A stretch of DNA of 64,000 bases from Elymus sibiricus (Eukaryota > Streptophyta > Magnoliopsida > Poales > Poaceae): assembly GCA_039707655.1 (NCBI GenBank), contig CM077676.1:185376936-185440935 (forward strand), read 5' to 3'. This document shows positions 41,778 through 53,814 of the stretch, one piece after another (positions within the stretch are counted from its first letter, which is position 1; each line of letters starts with the position of its first letter). The translations under genes were made by a program, and so were the position numbers. The notes beneath the pieces are model-generated. The model worked only from the letters and a program-made list of their open reading frames with translations, did not search any database and was not told where the DNA came from.

Positions 41778-44700
41778 TGTGGCACCCCGGCTCAAAGCAA
41801 CCGGTTTACCTTGCATTGCCAGCCCAGAGATCAAGTCTTCTGGCAATACACAACAACTTGGTACAGAAAATAACCGCTTTATTGATCTCTAGCAGATACA
41901 TAGGTTCAAATATTACAGGATAAGCGAGGCCAAGCGGCACACATGGTGCGGCTGCACTTATGTACATTATTTGGTAGACATCTTAGGGGCCTCGATGATA
42001 AAGGGGACTACTACGCGGCAGCGGAATGACGATGTAGCGGAACTCCACTCCATAGGGACACTGCTGGGACACGGCCTAGAGCGCAACATACTGCTCGACA
42101 TCAACATCATGCATGGCTTCTCCTGCATCTGGCATGATAAGCTAGGTGAGTACTTTGAATGTACTCGCAAGCTCACAGCAAACAAAACAAGTACGACAAA
42201 CAATAACAAGGCATTTAACAGGTTTAATGCATGAGCATGACACTACCAGACATGAGGTTTGCGTGAAATGTTGTCGTGGTCCCTGGGACCAACTTACCAT
42301 TTCGGGGTCACCACGTAACCACCGTCCATAACTTACCAACGTGATCCTCACTTGATCACAGCAATACCGTCCATAGTGATACTCACACGATCACCAATTT
42401 CTGCATGTGCCATCTTGTGAATCTTAGTGTGCAGGTTAATTATATCTGTTGACCCATGGTGTGACCTACTACGAACTGTGTCCATATCCGAGGACGCGGC
42501 TATCGATAGATTATACACTCTGCAGAGGTTAGTACACTGTACCCACACTACAGAACTCATGGCCTCGTGCTCCCATTCGGGTGGACCAGCGACATTCCGA
42601 CAAAACCAATCTATTGCATGACACTCTCCTGGCCACTCCGACAAAATCCCCTTTGGGCTATGTCATGGGTGGCCCCGATGTCAACTCGTGACATCCGCCA
42701 CCTTTGTGGCTGCCACCGTCGTGGCCAAACAAAAACATCGTCCCAAACGGGGACCTCGGTACCGTAAAACTCGGGCACACAAGGTTATGACTGCCTACCG
42801 GGCCAGGGTAACGCCAGTGCACAACCTTCCCTAGTAGGAGGCACCGGCGAGAGGCATGACAATAGACCGAATTAGGGCCTCCCCATCCAGGCAGGTGTGG
42901 TTGCACTGGTGAGCTCGATTCGGTGGCACCATGACTCGATCAACAGCTTGTTCAAGTTGAATTATCATCAATTTTAACTTGAAATAGAATGATTCGAGCC
43001 ATAGTGTGTGAATGAATGCACGGGTCATGATCATGAGTAACGAATGCATCATGCTACCATGAGAGTATATGACAAGATCTCTACTGCTCACTTTAGCAAG
43101 AAAACCTATCCTCTACTGCATAGCATCAAAATGACATGGAACAAATACAATGCAATAAGTTTTATATAGCACATTATTTTAATAGTGGAATATATGATGA
43201 ATTTAATTCAAATAACCATTGTCATTGCAATGCCATCCTTGCATATGAATGTTGTGGCTTGCCTTGGTTCAGAGGAGTGTCACAATACTCCTGGTCTTCT
43301 CCAACACAACTAGGAGCTTCTAAAAATATTTTAAATGCAAAAAGAAAATGTCACATAAAGCATTTTATTTCACCAGAAATTCCAAACAGGAAGGAAAATT
43401 TTGAAATTTGGCATGCAGAAACTTTAGCTCAATACAAACCAGTAGCAAAAAGAATCAACTCATTTGGACTTATAGAATAGAAATTAGAGCTGGTCAAAGT
43501 TAGAGTCAAAATCTGGATTTAAATGTATTTACAGAAATTCTCACAAAGGGCCACGTCGAAGGCGTATTCTCTGAATACGTCTCCACTTAAAACAGTTTGG
43601 GAGAGAGAGAGGGGGGCTGACAGGTGGGGCCCTCTGTCAGGGTTAAAAGGGAAAGAGAGAGAGGGAAACAGGGGAGCGGCGCTGTCGCCGGTGATTCTCC
43701 CGCGAGGAGACCACGGCGGTCGCCGGCGATGGTCGGGATGGACTCAGCACGTCACGGCGAACACGTACATACCCGAAGTGACGGCGGGGGTGGCCGGACA
43801 GCGTTGGACCATTCCTCTCCAGAGATGGCGGCGGCGGAGCTCGTCAGATACGGCGATTCCGGCGACCATCCGGTGAACCAGTGGTACCGTCGAGCTCAGG
43901 AGATCACCACGACCTCGATGGAAGTAGAGAGCGAGGCTGGGGACGACCGGAGCGAGTGCACGGTCCAGGTGGATCCTCGGCGGACTCCGGCGATGATCGG
44001 CGGCAGGAGGCCCTCCCGGCCTTGCCGCTCTTGCTGGGGAGTGATTTGTGGCCAGTGGAGGCGAGAGGGATGACTAGAAGGGCTCAGGAATGGCTCTATT
44101 TATAGATGGCGAGGTGGCCATGCTCGGGACTCCGCCGACGACGAGCTGCAGAAGAAATGAGGGAGGGAGGAGCTCAGGAGTGACGTGGAGGAGGGGTAGT
44201 GGAGCACAGCTACGCGGTGCACGCACGCGGGCACAGTGCGACGCACTACGCGGGACAGACGGAGCACGCGCGCGCACTGTTCCGCCCACTAGCACCTCGG
44301 CTGCGTCCGGCGAGCCACTTGCCGGTGTCGGGGAGGAACAGGGAGAGGCTAGGTGGCGCGCGGGAGGTGGCTGAGCGGCGGGGGCATGCTGCGGTGGCGA
44401 GAGGAGAGCGAACGGACGACGACAGAGGGGCCCGATGCATAGAGCGCGGCGAGCACATGCCAAACCCCGTGCACCCACGTAGTTACCGCGTGCACTGGCA
44501 CACGCGGTGCTTTAGGTGATGCCAGACCGTGTCAAAGGTGAAGTCCCTTCAACGCGGTGCCTAGAGATGCGCTTGGTTTGCCATCTGGCTCAATGGATAT
44601 GACCTGAGCATGTTGCAAAGTTTTTGGACAGAAATTGGGACAATTGCTAAGGACAAACGGCTAAGAATTAAAGTCTGAATTTTGGGGATTAAGCATCTCT

Positions 44701-45174
44701 TAGGAGGGTAGTCATGTGGTAAAAATTTCAGCTCCAACAGATCAAGGAAAAATATACTTGCTTCACAAAGTGCCAATTCTGTCCAGAAGCAAAAATATTT
44801 TTCTTAGCTGAAAATTTCCAAATGACCATGGAATATTTTTGCATGGGAAGGTGGGGCATGATCCAAAGAATATTTGGGAATTTTCTTGGAATTTTTGGAG
44901 CAATAAAAAGGAGGGTTGCTTCATAGCTCAATGAGAAAACAACTATTTTCAGGAAGAAAAAGAATATAATGCCATTAAATAAAATTATCCAATGGCATTA
45001 TGGTGAGAGGGATAAGGTCTAGGGAGGGTTTATGGATGATAGAACCCACTTGGAAGAAAATCAAAAATAGTTCCAAGTGGCAAGTCCAAAAGAATTGACA
45101 GAAAACCTAAATGCAAATTCAAATATTCAATAAATCCCAATAAAAGAAAAAGGGCAAAAATCCAGGGTGTCACA
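41778..45174 (-). repeat. 5' LTR of the Tekay element
   Basis: 3397 bp, partner of 32666-36068. TATA box at 44096-44105 on the minus strand, which leaves a transcribed R-U5 leader of more than 2 kb before the primer site. The (GA)n run near 43602 is shorter than in the other LTR. Confidence 0.95.
44096..44105 (-). promoter_or_regulatory. TATA box in the Tekay 5' LTR
   Basis: CTATAAATAG on the minus strand, about 1.07 kb into the LTR from its U3 end. It is the probable promoter of the genomic transcript. The related solo LTR has a weaker TATTTAA at a comparable place near 51852. Confidence 0.65.
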
Positions 45175-45471
45175 TTGAAGCCCATAAAATTCGAGTAAGC
45201 CCCGGAGGAAGGGATGAATAGGAAATCCAAGGCCGCGAAGGAGAAAGGAAACAAAGCATACCCGCTCGTCCCCGCGAGGGCTAGGGTGGCTCTCGGCGCG
45301 CGCTTGCCCATCCGCGACGATTAGCCCCGAGCGAGTTGAGGTCAGATTTGAATCTAGCAGATATCCCTGGGTGGCTAGACGCCCTAGGTGGAGTCCTGTG
45401 ATAGAGCAGCTCCCCCAATCACCCCTGATGGGACTGTGAGGGCGCCGTGAAGATCCCGTGTCATTGGCCAT
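45175..45471 (-). pseudogene. Tat antisense gene, 5' exon interrupted by the Tekay element
   Basis: The ATG at 45469-45471 opens a frame that reaches LLRGLGFPIHPFLRGLLE and then EFYGLQ, ending at the TTGAA target duplication. The same protein resumes at 32665 on the far side of the inserted element. The RGLGFPxHP core matches the truncated copy at 8068-8272, and the number of codons from ATG to motif is similar in both. The insertion destroys the gene. Confidence 0.75.
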
Positions 45472-45560
45472 CGCTCGAAGCTCTCGGGGTTGGACATGGG
45501 AGTAGAGAGGAGGATTCGTATGGGCAGCGGGGAGGGGTCAAGATGCACTTTGGCGTAAAC

Positions 45561-45563
<3 letters not shown>

Positions 45564-45593
<30 letters not shown>
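45564..45593. repeat. (AT)n microsatellite in the antisense gene's leader
   Basis: A pure run of about 15 AT dinucleotides directly beside ACTTATAAATA (minus strand, about 45590-45601), the presumed TATA region of the antisense gene. Confidence 0.9.
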
Positions 45594-45598
<5 letters not shown>

Positions 45599-45836
45599 AG
45601 TAAAAGAGGCTGACTTCGACATCTCGCTATAAAGCGACTCGATTCCCCAGGAGGCACGGTGATCGAGGTCAGGGATTGGAGGCCACGTGTAGTGGGGCCG
45701 GAATAACAATCGTCAAACATATCGAAGACTTCAAAGCCGAGCTGAAAATAACAAACGGGAACTCGTCTGTCGAGCCAAAGACTCCGGTTCTGAAGTTTCT
45801 AAAGATAAAGGTGTCATCCTCGGCGTTGAAGACCAG

Positions 45837-45848
45837 TTCAGGGGCTAC
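45837..45848 (+). promoter_or_regulatory. Polypurine tract of the Tat element
   Basis: AGTTCAGGGGCTAC ends directly at the 3' LTR (45849). The purine-rich core AGGGG followed by CTAC is shared with the element ending at 56617 and, in reverse, with the fragment at 7410. Confidence 0.7.
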
Positions 45849-46342
45849 TGACGGTGTCCTGGATTAGGGGGTACCAACCTAGACGGCCCATAGTCCGCGG
45901 TCTGGGCCCGAAGGCCCTGTTCCCCTCCAGATGGACTCCGGGAGCTGTGACGTAATCAAGACGGTCTCTACCGAAGACTTGGAGTGTACCCCAAGACGTC
46001 TCCTGCCGCCTCCATACGCATCCCTAGATACTACCTATGTAACCCTAGATACCCCTGCCTGGCGTGTATATAAGCCAGAGGGTTTAGCCTGTAGAGGAAA
46101 TGGAATCATAATTATCATCCACCTAGCTCTAGGGTTAGGCTTCTCCTGACGATCTCGAGGTAGATCAAGCTTGTACTTGATACTTCATCATCAATATAAA
46201 CAAGAGCAGGACGTAGGGTTTTACCTCCATAGAGAGGGCCCGAACCTGGGTAAACATCGTCTCCTTTATTCCTGTTACCATTGATCCGAGATCCATAGCT
46301 CGGGACCCCCTACCCCGAGGTCAGCCGGTTTTTACACCGACA
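45849..46342 (+). repeat. 3' LTR of the Tat element
   Basis: A 494-bp partner of 23803-24296, with TATATAAG at 46067-46074, followed by the target duplication ATGAT at 46343-46347. Confidence 0.95.
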
Positions 46343-46373
46343 ATGATCGAGCTAAAAAAATAAATGAATAAAA
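46343..46373. other. Tat target duplication and short 3' flank of the disrupted gene
   Basis: ATGAT (46343-46347) is the right-hand target duplication, followed by CGAGCTAAAAAAATAAATGA. It separates the Tat element from the stop codon of the disrupted frame by only about 30 bases. Confidence 0.8.
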
Positions 46374-46949
46374 CTAATTGCAGCGGCGGCGGGTGCGTCT
46401 TGTGGCGGGAAGCGGCTCCTCTGCCGTGCCCTGTGTGCCATTGGGCCACTGGCCGGCGGCGACGGTGGCATCTTGCGCCGACATTGACATACTCCTGGAC
46501 GTTGGCCCAAGCTTCAAGGAAGGCCAGTATGTTCTGGAATTTGGTCTCCAGGAGCTTGTCGACCGGCGGGAGGCGGCGACTGGCGTCGCTGCAAGGAAGC
46601 GGTCAACGGCGGCGACCCATGCCGCTGAGGGGGGCACTGGCACCGGCACGGGGACATGCACTGGCAATGACGCGGCGGAGACATTCATGTGCACGTGCAC
46701 CGGCACGGGCGCGTGCGTCAGTGCACGCGCAGGTGCATGCGCTGGTAGGTGCACGGACGCGTGCAAGTCAGCGGGGACCTCATGGATCCCCGCGGCTTCA
46801 TGCTGGGCGACAGTGTGCGGCTCCCAGCCCATCAATGCCATGGGGATGGGCGCTGGCGCTGGCGCGGCGACGGGAGCTAGAACGGGCGCGGGGACAAACG
46901 CGGCGACTTCCCGCACGGCCAGGTCAAGCTCGTCCAAAACCTCATTAGG
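46374..46949 (-). pseudogene. Disrupted gene of unknown function, main part
   Basis: Not recognised. The frame begins at 56666-56668 on the far side of a retrotransposon and resumes here at codon 18 (PNEVLDELDLAVREVAAF). It is very rich in Ala, Pro, Val and His (APVAAPAPAPIP, VHVPVPVPVPP) and runs to TAG at 46374-46376. From about 46600 leftwards the other minus frame looks more protein-like (VDKLLETKFQNILAFLEAW, 46536-46562 onwards). So either a frameshift or an intron with its acceptor in TTCCTTGCAG lies near 46590. The plus strand also carries a long open frame here, which I attribute to GC-rich codon use. The gene is inactive, with a 9.66-kb insertion in its early coding region. Confidence 0.5.
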
Positions 46950-46954
46950 GTCTT

Positions 46955-47373
46955 TGACGGTGTCCTGGACTAGGGGGTACTCACCACGTCGTCTCCCGAC
47001 CAGTGGGTCGGGTCGAGGACCCCCATGGCAGTTCACTAATGGGCCACTTCGGGCAGCCCATGATGCATACAAGGGAGATTCCACAAGACTTGGCGCACAA
47101 GATAAGGACTCCTCTAAATCCTAGGCCTCCGGTACATTATATAAGCCGAGGCCAGGCTAGTCAATAGACAACTGATATTCGTGAGAACAATCTCGTGGTA
47201 GATACATGTACTCTGTACTATGCCCCATATGAATACAATCAAAAGCAGGACATAGGGTATTATCTCTTCGAGAGAGCCCGAACCTGGGTAAAATCTTGTG
47301 TCCATGTTACCATCGCTCCAAGACGCCTAGCTTGGGACCCCTACTACGAGATATGCCGGATTTAGAACTGACA
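46955..47373 (+). repeat. 5' LTR of the non-autonomous element
   Basis: 419 bp, TG...CA, TATATAAG at 47138-47145. It is followed by CTAGTGCTTTCATTGAGAG, close to the presumed primer site downstream of the Tat 5' LTR. Confidence 0.95.
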
Positions 47374-47523
47374 CTAGTGCTTTCATTGAGAGCCTACTGG
47401 GTGGTCATCACGGATCGATGGGGTAATCAGGTGATATTTTTTCAGTTAAATCTGTTCCACATGAATTAATTTCTTTGAGAATTATTGTTCTCAGATCGCT
47501 ATTTTATTCCGTAGGTTTCTCCG

Positions 47524-47688
47524 ATGTCGATTTCGATCTCCGATCGAATCAAGAGAATTTATGCGCCGGCCGCCGCCGAGCATAAGAACGTCTGCATGGT
47601 CGAGGACCGTGTGGAGGCGGCGTTCGAACCAGAGCAAGACGCGCTGGCCTCGGGCCACGTGCAATCCCCTGTCTCGAACAACCCGTAA
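47524..47688 (+). CDS. Short frame in the 5' internal region, possible gag remnant
   Basis: A 54-codon frame starting MSISISDRIKRIYAPAAAEH, with acidic middle EDRVEAAFEPEQDALAS, placed about 150 bases after the 5' LTR where gag normally starts. No family motif is seen. It could be a truncated gag N-terminus or chance. Confidence 0.25.
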   Translation: MSISISDRIKRIYAPAAAEHKNVCMVEDRVEAAFEPEQDALASGHVQSPVSNNP

Positions 47689-48612
47689 GCACGAATTGCC
47701 TTGTTCGGGCAGCGAGCATGCAGGGATGATCCTCTGTTTTTTCTTTTTTATTCAAGTAGCGATCCAGCCGCCGGTCGGTTGTTACCTGGTGCATACGAAT
47801 ATTACTAATAAATGAATGCTAGTTTGCAGCAATGTTCAATTAGTCCAAGGCTGCTACCTTCAATGTGGGCTAGCACGTGGAGCACTAAAACGCCTTGGAG
47901 AATGGAGACTACTAGTACTCCTACAATTCCACCAGGAAGTCCACGTTGAGGGCTCCACTCAAAAATACTAATTGGTCATCATGTCTTTTGAGGACTGATT
48001 GGTCTTCCTACAAGGCAGTACTTGTCCTGACTTTTTACCTCGAATTTCAACGCCTCGCTCCAGGTTTTATTTTTCTAGTTACTTGTACTGTATATATTAA
48101 ATACGCACAAAATATTTTTCTGCTAGTTTAAATGATTTTTTCTGTGTAGATTTTTCTACGGCCGGTCCATTGATCGCATCAACGTGGTGGTCTAGCCAGT
48201 TTTTGGCCAGCCGGCTTCATCCATAGTCCGGTGGACACCCTGCCAGATGAATTCGAACAATGTCGCGTGGTCACCACAACAATTCGTCGTGTCGTCAAAC
48301 CGACCTTAGCGCCCAGGCCATTTTTACCTAATTATTCACTTCATATAAATTAATTATGCACCTTTTTTCAATTATTATTATTATTTCTTGCTTGCACTGT
48401 GTGCATGTAATCGACTTTGGCTGCGTCACGCGGTCACCTCGGCGTCCCAACGTCGTTATCCCGCCTCCGCCGACCAAATTGTGTCATCACCTTGGCGTGC
48501 TGCCCTGCGTTGGCATCGCCGCGCCGTCGCTTCTTCAAGACGACGTCCAACTAGCCGACCTGCTTCGACACGTCGGCTGACGTGGGGACTCCGAAGTCAC
48601 CTCGGCTGGACC

Positions 48613-48786
48613 GGGGCCCTCACCTCGCCACATCGACCGTGCTACATCGCCACTTTGTCAAACCGAGCTCTTCGCTCAATCACCTCGGGCCTGGGGGCTG
48701 GGGCCCTCGCCTCGCCACATCGACCGTGCTACGTCATCACTTCGTCAAACCGAGCTCTTTGCTCGATCACCCCGGGCCTGGGGGCT
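48613..48786. repeat. Two tandem 87-bp units
   Basis: GGGGCCCTC-CCTCGCCACAT starts at 48613 and again at 48700. Both units contain TCAAACCGAGCTCTT and end GGGCCTGGGGGCT. The period is 29 codons, so a 148-codon frame crossing it repeats its peptide, but I see no evidence that it is translated. Confidence 0.85.
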
Positions 48787-49275
48787 GGGACCTCGGTCAA
48801 AGTTGAGGACTACGCACCATGTCGGACCTGTTAAAGTTCGCTGGGTGTCCTCGTCCCGCCACAAGCCTGGATCGCGTCATCAACACTGAGCACATTTACC
48901 AGCTAAGTCACTCTCATGCTCAATTTTTTTAAAAAAATTTAAATTTTTGTTCGGTTCGACCAAGCATTATACTTGTGTTAATCAAAAAAGTTGTTTGTCA
49001 AAAACTTAGTTTGTCAAAACAACTTCCTTTACCCAAGTTAACTGGGGGCTCTTAAATTTATATGAGCTGTTTTGTAATAAATATTTTCTTCTAAGTCGTT
49101 GCAAAGTCTTTTTCTACTACTCCTTTTTCGACTCGAGTGTGTGGTCAATAGCTGGATGGCCTAGTTTCTCTCTCAAGCCGCTCGAGTCTGGTTCGATAAA
49201 CTGGCCTGAGAAGCACTCCGCCTTCGGGAAGGGAGGTTGAAGCCGAAGGCTGACCCACTTGAAGTCTAGAGATCG

Positions 49276-52200
49276 TGTGGCACCCCGGCTCAGAGAGACC
49301 GGAACACCCCGTATTCCAGCCCAGAGATCAAGTCTTCTGGAATATGACACTGCTTGGCATAGAACAAATCAGCTCTTTATTACGAATAAACGGGGTACAA
49401 GGGTCCGATATTACAAAGGTTACAGGGGCACGGCGACACTACGCCTGCTAAGGTAGTTCTATGCTAGCAGCGGAACATCTCAAAGCGGAATAAATTCTAG
49501 CAGCGGAACGACGGCAACGGTGATGAACTCCACTCCGTAGGGACTCTGGCTGGGACGCATCCTAGAGCGCAACCTTGGGATCCTCAACAAACAATCAATC
49601 ATAGCATCACCTGCAATCTGGCATGACACGCCAGGTGAGTAATTTGAATGTACTCGCAAGCTCACAACAACCAAAGCAATCAAGACAAACAACAGCATGG
49701 CATTTACAGGTTAATTATCCATGATGAACATGATACTACTAGAACAACATGAGCATGGCAGGTACATATAATTCATGATATGAACATGATGATACTAGCA
49801 CTAGCATGCAAGGGGGTCGACGTTTAAGGTCTCATGGACCAACTTACTCTGCTCGGAGGTTATCTCGTAACCACCATGAATATTAAACTTACTTACCACC
49901 GTGATCACCACGCGATCACCTCATAATCCACCAACATCGGTATCCACGATACCATCGTGATCCTCTCATGATCACATAAAGATCAACCAACTTCCTTTCT
50001 CATCGAACTGGGGTTGTTATTATTCAGGTTATTATTTCTGTTAACCCATATTGTGACCTACTACGAACTGTGTCCATGACCGAGGACGCGGCTATCGATA
50101 GATTATACACTCTGCAGAGGTTAGTACACTGTACCCACACTACGGAACTCATGGCCTCGTGCTCCCATTCGGGTGGACCAACGATATTCCGACAAAACCA
50201 ATCTATTGCATGACACTCTCCCGGCCACTCCGACAAACTCCCCTTTGGGCTATGTCCTGGGTGGCCCCGATGTCAACTCGTGACATCCGCCACCTTTGTG
50301 GCCACCACCGTCGTGGCCAAAACAAACTTGTCCCAAACAGGGACACTCGGATACAACACAACTCGGGCGCACAAGGCTTATGGCCGCCTACCTGATCAGG
50401 GTAGTGCGTGCCCATAACCTTCCCTAGTTGGAGGCACCGGCGAGAGGCATGACAATAGACCGAATTAGGGCCTCCCCATCCAGGCAAGTGTGGTTGCACT
50501 GGTGAGTTCGATTCGGTGGCACCATGACTCAGCCAACAGATTTGTTCAAGTTTGATTAATGTCAGGTTCAACTTGAATGGTGATGAGCTGAGTCATAACA
50601 ACATAATGAAATAACAATGCATATGAGCATGATATCAGTGTAACCATGGATGGGCAACATAAACATTTATCGTAACATCATCAACAATAAATCATTTACT
50701 CTACGGGATGCAAATGAGCATGGCATAGAGATGATCATGAATATCACAAGTAGTTTCATATCAAACTGTAACTACTCAAGTGAGCATATCATTACCACTA
50801 GCATCGGAAATGATTACAAGGATAAAGCATGATAATAATGACCATAGCACTAATAATGGAGAGGAAACATATATGCACAAGAACATAGCATGGATTCACG
50901 AGCATATATTACTCACAAAATAATTAAATGAGCAAACAATTATTTAAATATTCAAGTGAAAACCATGGCTACTGCAATGCCATCATGCAAGTGGCTGTTG
51001 TGGCTTGCCTTGCTCCAAAGAAATGTTGCAAACACTCCTGGTCTTCACCAAGCAAACAAATCACTCTGGAAAATAATTTTGAAAGCATTTGTAAATATTA
51101 CATAAAGCAATTTCTTCTATCCAGAAATTCTAGACAGACAAGAAAAATACCAAACTATACCAGAAAATAAAGGAGCTCACAAGAAAAATAATGCAAAAAT
51201 AATCAACTCATTTGGACTTGTAGATTGGGAGATATTGATGGTCAAAGTTTTGGTCAAACTGGATTAAAAATAGATTTAGAAATGGATTTCTGGAATTTCC
51301 TCAGGAGGCCATGTCGAAGGCGTAAAGCCAGATTACGCCTTCACTTAAAAAACGCTTTGGGCGGCCTCGCTATGGCTGGCGGGTGGGGCCAGGCTGTCAG
51401 ATTTAAAGAGAGAGAGGAGGGAACAGAGAGAAGGCGGCTCACCGGCGGCCGTTCGCCGGCGTAGAGACGACAGCGGAGCTGGGCGAGGGCGGGGATGGAA
51501 CAGGCACTCGACGGCGCACCTGCCTGTACCCGTGGCTCCTCGAATGGTGGCCGGACGGCGTCGCCCCCTTCATCTCCGGCGGCGGTGGGCTTCGAGCGTC
51601 GGCAAACTCGGCGATTCCGGCGGCCATTGGCTTGGGAAAGGAGTTGGGGAGGACCAGAGAGACGAAGAGAGCTCGATGGTGGACTCAGCTGGGGCTGGGG
51701 TGGCTCGAAATGAGCTCGAGGAGGAGATGGCCGAACGGCGGAGCTTTGGCCGGAGAGGAGGAAGGAGAGGGCTCCGGCTCGGATTAGAGGCTTAGGGAGA
51801 CGATTGGGAGGTGGAGAGGACGAGTGGTGAGGAGAGCCGAGGCCGAGGGCTGCTTAAATAGGCGGGGGAGAGGTGCCAGTCCAGATGCCGCCGCGACCAG
51901 ACGGGAGAGCTCTGGCGAGGGGGCCAGGCACACGTGCGAGCTTGGACGGCGACGGGAGAGAGCCTGAGAGGTGGGCCAGTGACACGGGATGGCAGAAAGC
52001 GGACGCGGGATGGCAGGGGGAGGAGCACGCGTGGGCGGCTACTGTTCACGCGTGCCCATCGATTTGGCTCGGTTCGGCGAGCTTCTAGCGGGGGAGGGTG
52101 GTCCAGGGAGGCGAGGGGGAGCAGGGGAGGGGCTGTGGCGAGGAGAGGTGGCGCATGGAGGGCGCTCGGGCGGCAGCAGAGCGGGCCTGGCGAGCAGAGC

Positions 52201-53483
52201 ACACGCGCTGCGGGCAGAGCACGTGCTCTGGCATGCCAGTGGCATGCTCACCGCGCCCAACAACACGCACACGATGACCCAGCTCGGCCAAAAATGTCCA
52301 GAGATAAGTCCTCTCATACTGGAGCCACTCTGAGGAGATGGATCGACTAAAAGAGCTTTAGGATGAAGGGTAGCATCAAAGAGGTTGAGGGTAAGAAGGA
52401 CTACAAGCTGGTAAAATTTGGAGGGGCTTGGACAAGATTAGCATAGGGTTGCTTCACAACTGCATAATCTGGTCTAGAAACAAGATCATGAAGTAGCACT
52501 CACATGGATTATTGGATTGGGCTTAAAATTTGTGGAGTATGATCATTTGGGCATATGAAGGCACCGCAAAAATTTCATACCATTTGGATAAATAAAAATG
52601 GTACTTCCTTCACAATGCTCCACACTGGACAGAAACTTGGGGGAATTTTGTGGAGAAAATAGCTTGGCAAAATGATGTGAATTTTGGCATTCTCAAATGA
52701 TATAGAGATATTTAGGTCCTGGATTAATTTCAGATTTTATGAAGCAATATAAAATATAGTTGCTTCACAAACTGAAATTGTGACCAGAAGCAAAGATTTG
52801 AAGGTGTGCTCACATAGATTATTGGATGGAGATTAAATTTTGTGGAGAGTAATGATTTGATCATATGGATGATCTACCAAAATTTCAGCTCATTTGGATA
52901 AGCCTAGGTAGTACTTCCTTCACAAAGCTTCTCTCTGGTCAGAAACTTTGGGAATTTGCTGAGGAAGATTCACTATTCAAATGAAACTGAATTTTGGCAT
53001 CTGGCAATTATTTTGATAGGAAAGAGTGCCCAAAAATTTTTAGGGCAATCAAGAAAATATAAATGGCACTTCCTTCACAAAGTGCCACACTGGACAGAAT
53101 AGGAAATGAATATTCCTGAATTATTTTTGAACTAGACAAGGATGGATTTTGACCTATTTGTGGAATATAAGATCCAAAGAATTTATGAGAATTTTGTGGG
53201 AATTTTAGGAATGACAGAAATATAGGTTGCTTCACAACCTAGGGCAAACATGGTTATTCCTTTAATAGAAAAAGGAATATTCCCAAAGAATAAAAAATTG
53301 GAGTTGGGCTAAGATGGAAATGACATGGCCTTGGGATAGATTTGAGAAGGACAAGCCACTTGGGAGAGGAAGAAGAGATGATCTTCCCAGAGTTCAGGAC
53401 CACATAGGCATGGAAAAAGAACTCCAAATAAAAATTCAAAGAAATCCAAAAGAAAATAAAGGGCCAAAAATCGGGGTGTTACA
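49276..53483 (-). mobile_element. Solo LTR of a Tekay-related family, 4208 bp
   Basis: Starts TGTGGCACCCCGGCTCAGAG and ends GGGGTGTTACA. The target duplication GATCG is at 49271-49275 and 53484-53488. Ends and several internal blocks match the LTR of the Tekay element, but most of the sequence has diverged, so it is a sister family. The block 50040-50530 is nearly identical to 33335-33815 and 42450-42930. No internal domain remains, which indicates LTR-LTR recombination. Confidence 0.92.
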
Positions 53484-53814
53484 GATCGGATGTGTCATGT
53501 TAAAGCACGATGGAAGCACAAGTTAATTTTAAAGACCAATTTCGGATTGGCACCAAAAAACTTGATCTAATTTAGACGTAAAGTTTTTATGTGAGTTTTT
53601 TGGTTTTCCACCCTTATGGCACTTTTAACCTATTTGTGTGTCTCCAGCATAACTCTCGCAGTGCAATGCCAGACGCCTTTAAAGCATCAGCAATATCAAC
53701 GGGAGGCCGCAGCTAGAGCTGAACCCACCAAAAGCCAAGGTACTCCATGGAGTCCTTGGCAAAACGTTCTCGGATATTGCTTTATATGCATCAGTTTCGA
53801 ATTGTGTCTTTGGT

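Larger units (their letters stand above)
32666..45174 (-). mobile_element. Tekay/Del-lineage chromovirus (Ty3/gypsy), near full length
   Basis: A 12,509-bp minus-strand element. The LTRs 32666-36068 (3403 bp) and 41778-45174 (3397 bp) start TGTGGCACCCC and end TGTTACA or TGTCACA in plus orientation. The target duplication TTGAA is at 32661-32665 and 45175-45179. The primer site TGGTATCAGAGC (initiator Met tRNA) is next to the right-hand LTR and the polypurine tract next to the left. Gag-pol occupies 36066-40803 and an extra frame lies upstream of it (40797-41606). The C-terminal chromodomain and [11 protein letters not shown] assign it to the chromoviruses. In one 290-base aligned stretch (33121 against 42233) I counted about ten LTR differences, mostly transitions. 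Confidence 0.94.
23803..46342 (+). mobile_element. Tat-lineage Ty3/gypsy LTR retrotransposon, interrupted by a Tekay element
   Basis: LTRs at 23803-24296 and 45849-46342 are both 494 bp and start TGACGGTGTCC and end CACCGACA. The target duplication ATGAT lies at 23798-23802 and 46343-46347. I count 22 substitutions and no indels between the LTRs, about 4.5 percent. Internal order is gag, protease, RT, RNase H, a second RNase H and integrase on plus, then non-coding DNA, then a gene on minus ending near the 3' LTR. This layout, with the extra RNase H and the antisense gene, marks the Tat lineage. The 12.5-kb Tekay element (32666-45174) sits in the antisense gene. Removing it leaves about 10 kb. 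Confidence 0.93.

Noticed and set aside
46378..47124. 248-codon plus-strand frame over the disrupted gene
   Set aside because: Composed of Gly/Thr/Ala repeats mirroring the Ala/Pro/Val codons of the minus strand, and it runs across the LTR border at 46955, so it cannot be an original gene.
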